This document shows, one piece after another, positions 56,166-64,000 of a stretch of 64,000 bases of DNA; position 1 is the stretch's first letter, and each line of letters opens with the position of its first letter. The DNA is from Neckera pumila (taxonomy: Eukaryota; Streptophyta; Bryopsida; Hypnales; Neckeraceae), in the NCBI GenBank assembly GCA_963969595.1, contig OZ018418.1, positions 1,865,001 through 1,929,000 of the forward strand. Reading direction: 5' to 3'. Below the pieces are notes generated by a model, which worked only from the letters and a program-made list of their open reading frames with translations, made no database searches and was not told where the DNA came from. The position numbers were made by a program, and so were the translations under genes.

Positions 56166-57120
56166 TACTCCAACTAGAGGGCGTATTGGGTCGAGGATAT
56201 TTAGGAATCCAAATGCTTTCGAGTATTATAGTTTTGTATATAATACATGGCTTTGCACTATGTAGGTAGGGCTCATATTTAGAATGTGAATGAGGCATTC
56301 ACATTTAGGATGATGAGTAGGTCGTCTTTATAGTACATAGATGAAGATTGTAGAGGATATTCTATCCTCTTGATTAAAGCGGTATAAAATTTTGGATAAT
56401 CACTCAACTATCAATGAGTGATTTGGAGATTATATTTGAGACATCACCACTTTTACAAAGTCTATGGCTTGTGTTTGAAGAATGAATGAAATAGAAATCT
56501 TTAAGCAACAACTAATTTCCCAGCAAATAAGCATCGAGAATCAACAGAATAGAAACTTGTAGAAACAACGTATTCCATGCTCCTTAGCAAGTACTCTTGT
56601 AAATTGCAGCTGACACACTGTTGTATATAAGAGTACTTTTCAAGGGGAGTGGAATACCTTGTTTCTACAAGTTTGTACTCTCTTGATTTTTGATGCCAAT
56701 CCGCTGTGGAATTAATTGTCGCTTACAGATTATTATTTACTTCATTCTTCAAACAATGAAGTTGACTCTTCAGTAGCAATGGGCTTGTAATGGTGGTGAT
56801 GTCTCCAACACATTCTCACTCTAAACGACAATGTACTTCAATGCGGATTGCAACAGCTTACGCATTCATTTGCTTATGTAAAGTCACATTCCTTAGTGAT
56901 TGTACAATTATAATTGAAATTTATGTACATTCTTTAAGTACTTTCAATAAATTGTTTTGTCATGTGTAAATACTATATGGTATTGAGGAATTGTGCTATT
57001 GATTGTGTCCTTTGTGTGTCATTGCATTGCTTTTTTTGCATTTAAATATGTAGCTCCTTTGTGATTCAAGGCATTCAGGCAACCATAAATAGGAAGAATT
57101 TTAAATTTGAGACTTTAGAG
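56166..57120. other. AT-rich region with a short palindrome and a foldback
   Basis: No gene is seen. AATGTGAATG/CATTCACATT form a 10-bp perfect inverted repeat with a 3-bp loop at 56283-56305. A long foldback (56427-56816) is listed separately. By position this is the right margin of element A. Confidence 0.5.
56427..56816. mobile_element. Foldback or MITE-like long imperfect inverted repeat
   Basis: Sequence from about 56427 to 56600 is the imperfect reverse complement of about 56630 to 56816. Matching pairs include gagacatcaccac with gtggtgatgtctc, tgtttgaagaatga with tcattcttcaaaca, and agaaacttgtagaaacaa with ttgtttctacaagtttgt. Arms are about 170-185 bp with a short centre. No coding. 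Target duplication not identified. Confidence 0.7.
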
Positions 57121-57129
57121 TAGTTCCCA

Positions 57130-57473
57130 GGACTCCCATTTTTGTGGAAATCTCCCGAAGTAATGAATATGATGTTTTGGTAAGCATTGGTGCAATTGTT
57201 GATGCAATTGATCGACCTGCAGACTCAAAAAATCAGCCACGTTTGAATTACTTGAGTCGGAAGAGGATTTGGAGTAGGAGGCAGCCTGTGTTTTCATCGG
57301 AAAGTTCAAAGACGGAGTATAGTTCATCATCAAATTATTCTTTTTTTGTTTGTAGTCCTTTACAAGAGGAATTCTGTGATTGTGCTTGTAGTGTTAGTAA
57401 GCCAAGACACGACGTGGTCATCATTCATCTGAGCTTGGATTCTGATGAATCAATAGACATTGGGTCATCCTAG
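57130..57473 (+). pseudogene. Unrecognised ORF upstream of the third ParB-like gene
   Basis: An open frame of about 110 codons with a Ser-rich middle (FSSESSKTEYSSSSNYS) and an acidic hydrophobic end (VVIIHLSLDSDESIDI). There are no splice landmarks or known domain. It may be an upstream exon of the 57691 gene. Confidence 0.3.
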
Positions 57474-57690
57474 ATAGGATTTGCTTGATTACTCTCTATA
57501 GCTTACAGATATATGTATGTACGTAAAGACTATGGTTATAGTTGGCTTCATTCTAAGTACAGACTACAGATTTTGTACTTTGATATATTTTGCAATTGAG
57601 TTCATGGCAATACAATGTATAAGTAGACCTATTATTGAATATGTTTTATATAATTGACTTTATCATACTTCAATTTGTATTCAATTTCAG

Positions 57691-59603
57691 ATGGATGTAA
57701 CGCCCTTGAATGAAACACAAGAAGAAAGAATAATGGAAACCCCGGATACCGGTGAAGAAGCTTAGCCGGATATTGAAGGTGATGAAGTGCCTCCATTTTT
57801 GGAAGAAGATGTGGAAGAAGAAGAGGGGAAGGAGCTATTGGAGGACGAGCTTTTTCAACTATAGAAGGTGGACTCTGTTGCCACCATTTGGATGTTGCGG
57901 ATGAAGCCTGACAAACTATTTTGGCTTTAAATTCTACTATGTAGGCTTGTTGTGATGCCCATGGTGAGGCCAACCTTGTCTTGTGATGTGAATAAATTGG
58001 AGACCGAGTTTGTTATGGGATACCGTGAGGGAGCAACAGTTTTTTATGTCTCCACCACAGATGAAGGTGGAGAATCATCTATATTCACGATGAAATGAGT
58101 CGGTGGAATTCAATTTGGAGAAAGAAGAACGATGACTTCAACAAGTACTTGGAGTCTAAGCCTCAACTGCGTTTCTTGAAGAACCTGAAGTTCTTTGTCT
58201 GTGACGGGAATCACCGACTTCAAGCATGGATGAGCTACATTACAAGGGTTGAGTATGCAAACTATGATTTTTATTGTCTTGTAGATTGCATTCTTTTGAT
58301 AACAAAAGGAAAGATGGAGTTAGTCATGCAGGTCATGCATGACATAAACAAGTAAGTATACGCTTCTCATTCAATTTTGAATTTTATAGTTCTTTGTAAT
58401 CCTTTTGAATTTCTTGTGCTGCACTTCATTTGAGGAAACTCATCCACATTTTCCTTTAACATGCAGAGCAATGGAAGACTCTCATGTGAAAACAAATTTA
58501 GTACATGATCTATACCGGGCTTAGAAGTGCGGTCTTCTTCCTTTTGAGAAGTTCAATGAAATGTTGAGGCCGTCAAAAGTGAAACAATGTTTTGCTAAGC
58601 CTACCAAAAAATGGTATTCTATACCAGAAGAAGTGTTTGCATCCATTTTCTTTCGGGTAAGAATTTCATTTTGTGTAATTCTATGTTCTTAATGTTTTGA
58701 TTTATAATCTGTAAAATTTTATAAGCTTGTATTCTTCAGTTCATAATCTCTTTCTATTTTTCTAGCAAGAGATTGCATTGGCGGCGGACGCAGCAGTGAG
58801 CAAGTACAACAAGACAACAGAATTTGAAAACAAGTCTGCCAAGGGCGTAGCTCATGCCATGCGGGTCGGAGCAAGAGACAAAAATCAAAAACTGAACTCA
58901 AAGATGGATAAACTCTTGGAAGTTGCACATCCAATGAATGGGCCTGGATTTTTCTTGGAGGTGAGCTCATTTTTTGGACAGAGTGATGACATTTAATTTT
59001 TGTGAATTTGCATTTGATCATTGGTATAAACAAGTTCCAATTTTTGTTGCAGGTGGAGAAGCACTAGAGCTTGAATGAGGTTCCGGAGATGACATTGGTG
59101 AAATTACAGATGGTGGCAACATGTTGCACTACATCTTTTCACAAGGTGAAGTTCTTGCAGTGGCGGAACTCTTCATATCCATCTTGTAAAGCTCAAATTT
59201 CCACTGAGGCCTGTTTTCAAAACACACCTCGAACCATTTTTGAACAAATGCATTTTTTACATGGGGGTAAGTGACTATCTCATATTAGTAGTTGAAACTC
59301 ATTTCTTCATGTTATTCTTGGACATGCATATATTACTTCATAACTATTTTGGCTTATTTGTGTGTTTTGCCTTTACAGATTGAAGATGCAGCAGTGGAGT
59401 ATTTTGATGACGTTGTGAAGCAAGACAACATTCCAATAGACTATGGGGTCCTTTAGCAGCCAGAGTTCCTCGTAGAGTATATTGGGGGATGGCGGAAGAG
59501 GCTTTGGGACCAAGGATTTGGACCATTCTTGAGAAGTTCAGACAATTTCAAGAAGGGGGACTCATTCATGACTTTTGAGGGCACTATCGTACGCGCAATC
59601 TAG
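57691..59603 (+). pseudogene. Third ParB/Srx-like gene (DGNHR), multi-exon, decayed
   Basis: The ATG at 57691 is followed by an acidic stretch with TAG, TAG and TAA stops. Then comes LETEFVMGYREGATVFYVSTTDE and, after a frameshift near 58095, FFVCDGNHRLQAW (DGNHR at 58203-58217) and VMQVMHDINK. Exons by GT-AG rules are about 58104-58351, 58467-58656, 58766-58960, 59053-59266 and 59379-59603. The last ends in FMTFEGTIVRAI and TAG. More TAG codons lie inside (58522, 59065, 59454). DGNHR is the motif type of ParB/Srx-fold proteins and corresponds to NGQHS in the other two genes. The family seems distinct from A and B. No methyltransferase-like part follows. The last ~17 bp are shared with the end of the left CCGG-rich copy. 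Confidence 0.6.
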
Positions 59604-62600
59604 GTGTAAGTATCCTTAACACAAAAATGTGCCAAGATAACACGAAATATCGTCCCAGGGAATTTCCGGATTCTATATAGCATATTCTAGCTATCCGGCT
59701 TTTCTATCTTTCTTTCTTCTCACCTACTCAACATTTTCCGGATCCTTTCACAATCCGGACCATAAACTATCCGGAATCCGATTTACGTCTCTTCTTCCAA
59801 TCCGGTTTTCAATACCTCTGTTTTACCTTCAGAGGGTCCACTAGTTGATCTTTTGAGGGGGGTAGGGACTTCACCACTCTTGTTCTCCTACAATTCTAAC
59901 AAACACAAATAACAACACCCGAGTATTCAAAAGGTTGCAGCAAGACGAGAAGATCCGGATCCTCACAACTTCCGGATGGCCACTCCGGACAGCAAGTCAC
60001 TCAGGAATACTTCACTCTCCCTTACTACAACAACAGATCTAAGAGTCCGGAATAAATATGGGGGTATGATCTTTCTAGAGGGTAGATGAATCTTGAGGTT
60101 GGCAGATCTTCCGGACAGGTGAGGGCTTCCTTGGGCGGGCGCTTTCCTCCGCACGGCTTGACAACCGGACTCGCTTCCTCGCTACTTTATGATCCGGACT
60201 ACTCTTCTGATAGTTTAAAGACACTGTGCGCAGCTCCTAAGTCAACAATCCGACAACATTACAATAGCACACTCTCGACTCAGACCGTATTCTCCTAAAT
60301 CCGGATTCCTCCTCACCCGTCCTTTCCTTCCAACACCCAGTCCACAGGTCAATACAATCCGGATACATTGATAGAACAAAAATGCATACCCGAGGGCTCA
60401 GATTTCGAAAAGGGAATGAAATACAATTGAATATCAACTAGGAGGGAATGAGGGGCAACTAACTTGCCCGCCCTTAAAAATTCAAAATAAAGCCAAAGTC
60501 AACACCCTAAAAACAAAAAAGGACTCTCCACAAACCAGGGCAACCTCACACACACACCAAAGAAATCCCGAATAAATCGGGAAGTCCTTATCCCTAAGTT
60601 TCCGAAAATCGAGCCCACGCTTGGAATCCGGTTCCGGGACAAAACTATCTAAATCCTAATCCACCTCTACAAGTAGTCCCTTTCTAATTACTTGGCTACC
60701 CGAGATTTCTTTGAACTCCCGGCTCCCTGTTTGGCTGTCGGCTTACCGGAACTCTTTGTTGGAGTCATTATGGCGGCTCGAGGTGGATTCTGACGGGTCG
60801 CAGGAGACGTCTCCTCCTCCTCCGTATCTTCCTCAGATTTTGAGCCTGACTCAAACTCACTAGACTCGGAATCTTCAATCTATTGCTTCACCGGCTTCTT
60901 GCCTTCCAGTTTCCGCTTCTCAGACTTCCGGAGTTTCAATTGCCTCTGAGGTTCCACCATCTCGAGTTTCTCATCCAGATCCGTGATCTCGGCCTCTACT
61001 ATTTCCGTCCTCTTGTTCAGCCGGGTTTCCGGCCTGGGTTCTCGTCTCGCCTCCGGAGTTAGATCTCCTAAGTCAATCAATTTTGTACCCCGTGCTGGTG
61101 ACTATTGCAACATATGAGGGAATCCCTCCGGGTGTTCTCTTGCCGGATTTATCGTCCCCAAACCTTTTAACAGATCTCTCCGAATCGGCAACCTCTGCCC
61201 AGCCTTTCAGGATCCCGTCGGAGATTGTGAGGAAGGGGCAAAAGTATTTACCATGCTCCACTTCAGGAACTGACTCGAGGAAGGCACCTTAGGTATCTTA
61301 AACAGGGACTTCAAGCTTTGATCCTCTTGTATCCCGGAAGTTCCAGCTCTGTGTTTGCCCGGGGGCTCTATGAAGATATCCGAAAGTAGCCCAAAGTCGT
61401 CGTTGGCCACATCCAGATGACCCAGCAGTTGCTACATCTTGTCCAAAACGATCTTCATCTTGGCCTCGTAATCGACCAAGACTTGCAGCACTCTGGATCC
61501 GGTAACAATGCCGTTGTTCTCGAGTTTCTTCGTGTAAAGCACGGACCGGATGATCTGATGTTCCGGTTCTTCTACCAACACCCTCAAATCCCTGACTAAC
61601 TTCAGGGTATCCGTCTCCTTCTTCCTTGCTGAGAGCGATTGCCCCTCCGTCCAGTAGAACTTGTTCTTGTAGTGATCCCGTTCTGCCTTAAGCAGCTCAA
61701 TCTGCTTGTCCTTCTCTTGGAGTAGTGCCGGATTTGGTCTCTTTTGGAGTTCTTTAAAGATCTGATCCGTCTCAACATTCAACTCCCTGGCGATGCCCGT
61801 GATCACTTCTACCATCTCGGCGTGGATCTTCCGGCACTGCACCATCCATCGCGTTCCGGCTTCATAGAAGTCAAATACATTGGAAGGTTCCAATGATGGC
61901 TAGGTCAGAGACGGATTCGGTTCCGACACGTCCAGACTCATTCTTTGTGTGTCCGGATTGGTGGTCTTTTGTCGCTTCTTCTTCTCCAGTGGCTTTGGTT
62001 CCGGATCCTCCTCTTCTTCTTTTTCTTCTTCTAGTGCCGCTTCTCCTGTCAGCTTCAACTCTTCCGTGAATCCGTACTTCAAGATCTGCATTCCGGTCTC
62101 ATAGGCAACTTGTTCCTGCGGGGTCATGAAATCAAAATGATGATACATGTGGAACAAATAAGTGCTGAGCGGAATCTGCTTGGCCTTGTCAATAGCCACC
62201 GCCATCTTCTTGACCTTCTGGTGGATTATGGTCGCCTAGTTCACGACCCGGCCCTTGATTGCTTCGAAAATTGTATTCGCCACCGTAATCGTAACCCTCG
62301 TTGGCGTTTCCGGATACACGATGGGGATCAGGAATCTAATAATCGCCTATGGCGCTCATCCATACAGTCACTAACGGTGAAACCCTCCTTGTGGTGCAGC
62401 GGTTTCTTGAACTTCTCTTCATAAAACTTATCCGTCCGGGTCGCATTTTCAGATCCGGACTGCTTCAACCTATAAGTTTCCGCCCACATCCCTTCCGTCC
62501 AAGAGGCCCACTGACCCCTTGGCGTCGGCTCGAACTGGTTTGGTGTCCCCATAACCAGCTCACAAAGAAAATCTTCACTTCTAACTGTCCAGGGGTGCCG

Positions 62601-63220
62601 GATGAACCCGATACCCCCTAGTTTAAAGAGATCTTCCTCTAACTCTAAGCGCTCAGCGGAGTCCAACGGAATGACTGGGTATAGGAGCTTGACAAAGGGA
62701 ATAGTCTTTTGCCCCTGCGCCAATGTTTTCGCCATCTTCTTGACCTACAATCCGGTGCAATCGGCACCCTCCTTTCCTTCTCTCCCTATCCGGCCTAACT
62801 CACCATTCTTTCACTCTTCTAAAAATGCGCTCCAAAACCTGCAAGCACACACACCTCCTCGAGCGGAAGAAAAAGGGAGAAAAACGAAAGATCCATGCGC
62901 TTAAGTACCCGACTAGTGACCGACATCCGTTGGTTCGGCCACTTAATGCGCCGTCATTGCAAACGGATCCCGAGTTTTCATAGGCCGGACCCCTAGTTCG
63001 TAAGTTGCCTGAATCCGGATCCCATTCCGATTTCCGGATTCCGGCCAAAGTCCGTTTCTTACCTATTCTACAAGTTTCTGCAAGCCGGAACTTCTTGACT
63101 TCCTAGTTTCTCCTAGATGTTCCAGTTTGCGGCTTTACTACTACAAATTTTTGAAAATATTTACAGAATTGATCCTAAACTAATCTGGATTTCTAAATAT
63201 TGATATTGCGTGTTCCCACA
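59588..63220 (-). mobile_element. CCGG-rich repeat element, right copy (inverted)
   Basis: The reverse complement of 1314-4942 with roughly 10% divergence in the parts compared. It begins tcgtacgcgcaatctagg at 59587 and ends near cgtgtt at 63220. It includes the counterpart ORF on the minus strand. Either it is an independent insertion or the two copies are the arms of a very large inverted duplication around the nested elements. Confidence 0.75.
60667..62735 (-). pseudogene. Repeat-family coiled-coil protein, damaged (right copy)
   Basis: The ATG at 62735 opens MAKTLAQGQKTIPFVKLLYP. Lesions by comparison with the left copy are a frameshift near 62330, TAG near 62236 (left TGG), TAG near 61902 (left CAA), TAG near 61434, a frameshift around 61200-61090, TAG near 60881 (left CAG), and TAA near 60687 (left TAC). 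The coiled coil and basic tail are as in the left copy. Most lesions are at different sites, so the two copies decayed separately. Confidence 0.65.
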
Positions 63221-63736
63221 GGCACAAATTTGGTTGTGCAGCGGATTCTATTCCGATAAATTTAACATCACTTATCACTAATATACTTAATTGATTTTGG
63301 ATGCTTTCTGTTATTTTATGTTTGTACTTATTTCATCAAACTTTATTGGAATCCATTTTTTTTTTAAATACCACAAATGGGGTTCTTTGAGGTCCCTCGC
63401 TTTTGGTTCTCATTTTTTGTTACCAATTTTTTTTGGTCTCCTTTGGAAATTTTTTGGGAATTGAACCAAAACTTGGGGTACCTTGAGGTACCTCATAGAC
63501 CATTGTCGGATCCGACAGTGGTTTTTGAGGTACCTTGAGGTACCCCCAATTTTTTTTTTTTTCTTTGTTGCCATTTTGTTTTGTGTACCTTGGACTAATT
63601 GTTTTGTTTTTTGAATTACAGTTACTTCAAGCTTGAGCTCGAACCAAAAGGTGCAATTGCAAGGAAAGATCTCCCTCTCCTTTTACCTACATGATTAGAC
63701 CGTAGTTCTGGAGTGGGCATGTACACTCCAAACTAG
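63221..63736. repeat. AT-rich region with GGTACC motifs and a perfect-core palindrome
   Basis: No gene is seen. CCATTGTCGGATCCGACAGTGG at 63500-63521 is a palindrome with one mismatch pair (spelled as two halves: CCATTGTCGGA and TCCGACAGTGG). Flanking it are GAGGTACCTTGAGGTACC-type repeats near 63474-63490 and 63527-63545. This could be a third palindrome type belonging to a neighbouring element. Confidence 0.6.
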
Positions 63737-64000
63737 ATGCGTACATTCACAATGGCTCACCTTAATGGTGGTGGTTGGTATTTGAATTGCCCCATCAGTT
63801 TCACTCATCCGTCGAAGGTTCAGATGCGGGCAGCTTTTGAAGGCAAAGGTGTCATTGATTTGGAGGTGGATGAGTTTGCAAGCTTGACAGAGAAGCAAAA
63901 GATAAGGGCCATTGCGAGAAGGGAGGCCAACAATAGGAAGAAAAGGGCCGCCTCATTGATTTGGCAGCCACAAAGGAGAAGAAGGAAGTGGATCGTTTGG
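63737..64000 (+). CDS. 5' end of an unrecognised ORF, open to the window edge
   Basis: The ATG at 63737 (or 63752) opens a frame with no stop up to base 64000, 88 codons. It reads MAHLNGGGWYLNCPISF, then HPSKVQMRAAFEGKG, then a Lys/Arg-rich helix (TEKQKIRAIARREANNRKKR). The basic helix suggests nucleic-acid binding. No family is recognised. It may be the first exon of a gene of the same kind as 57691-59603, which begins with an uncharacterised N-terminus. Confidence 0.5.
   Translation, partial: MRTFTMAHLNGGGWYLNCPISFTHPSKVQMRAAFEGKGVIDLEVDEFASLTEKQKIRAIARREANNRKKRAASLIWQPQRRRRKWIVW

Larger units (their letters stand above)
4943..56200 (+). mobile_element. Element A (outer, old), split by the CACTA element
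   Basis: The extent is inferred from type-A palindromes (about 4967 to 55757) and from the gene set that resumes after the CACTA. The order is: palindromes, tandem repeats, TTTAGGG block, AT-rich spacer, leader-like region, palindrome array, gene set. Element B has the same order, and in addition a DUF7869 gene at its left end. In A that position is occupied by the CCGG-rich repeat, so A may have lost its DUF7869 gene. True ends were not found. Without the CACTA insertion the element would be about 19 kb. Confidence 0.55.

Noticed and set aside
1993..59456. Stop-codon reassignment, with TAG read as glutamine, because many internal TAG codons fall where a relative has CAG
   Set aside because: The ~840-codon open stretch at 30085-32600 and the intact frames at 46619-47467 and 47661-48641 have no internal TAG despite many Gln codons. 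TAG also ends real frames, and some TAG codons replace Trp. Decay of methylated cytosine explains them better.
1..64000. tRNA, rRNA or organelle genes
   Set aside because: I saw no cloverleaf with conserved TTCRA arm, no rRNA core sequence and no organelle gene.

Overview
The window looks like nuclear DNA of a streptophyte (a land plant or a charophyte alga), most likely from a large, transposon-rich genome. The support is GT-AG introns, blocks of plant-type TTTAGGG repeats, and a plant-type CACTA transposon whose transposase carries the tnp2, DUF4218 and DUF4216 regions. I see no rRNA, tRNA or ordinary housekeeping gene. I cannot name the species.

The layout is nested like Russian dolls. 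(1) Flanks: two diverged copies (about 90% alike where I compared them) of a 3.6-kb CCGG-rich repeat lie in opposite orientation at 1314-4942 and 59588-63220. The tail of a third relative lies at 1-1313. (2) Element A (about 4943-56200) is an old element with an AT-rich spacer and a decayed multi-exon gene set. (3) A 32.2-kb CACTA transposon (19399-51559) has inserted into a coding exon of A. It has the termini CACTACAAGAA and TTCTTGTAGTG and a 3-bp target duplication GAA, and the A reading frame resumes across it. It encodes a tnp2 transposase on the plus strand. On the minus strand it carries a second gene region with a Transposase_24-like exon, a HAD/NIF phosphatase-like exon and a DUF8039-like end. 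(4) Element B (about 29303-49140) has inserted into the CACTA tnp2 gene. It carries a minus-strand gene with a DUF7869-type RNase-H-like core and a better preserved copy of the A gene set. The order of events is A, then CACTA, then B.

The gene set shared by A and B is the most interesting content. It encodes an N-terminal region, a domain with an NGQHS motif like ParB/sulfiredoxin-fold proteins, and a domain laid out like a beta-class DNA methyltransferase with degenerate catalytic motifs. An acidic or coiled-coil tail follows, then an FCP1/NIF-like HAD domain and a proline/serine-rich basic ORF. A phase-0 intron sits at the same place inside the methyltransferase-like domain in both copies.

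Each element also carries its own family of short palindromes. Type A resembles TCAAGTTGAGGCAACTTGA and type B resembles TATCTTCGAGTCGAAGATA. They lie in arrays, in introns and in flanks. I found type A only in element A outside the CACTA, and type B only in element B. This suggests an element-specific, parS-like or methylation-target recognition system, which I have not seen described. A third ParB-like gene (57691-59603, DGNHR motif) lies to the right.

Nearly every gene here has stops or frameshifts, so most are annotated as pseudogenes or pseudogene exons. The premature stops are mostly TAG where a relative has CAG or TGG, which fits decay of methylated cytosines in plant transposons.
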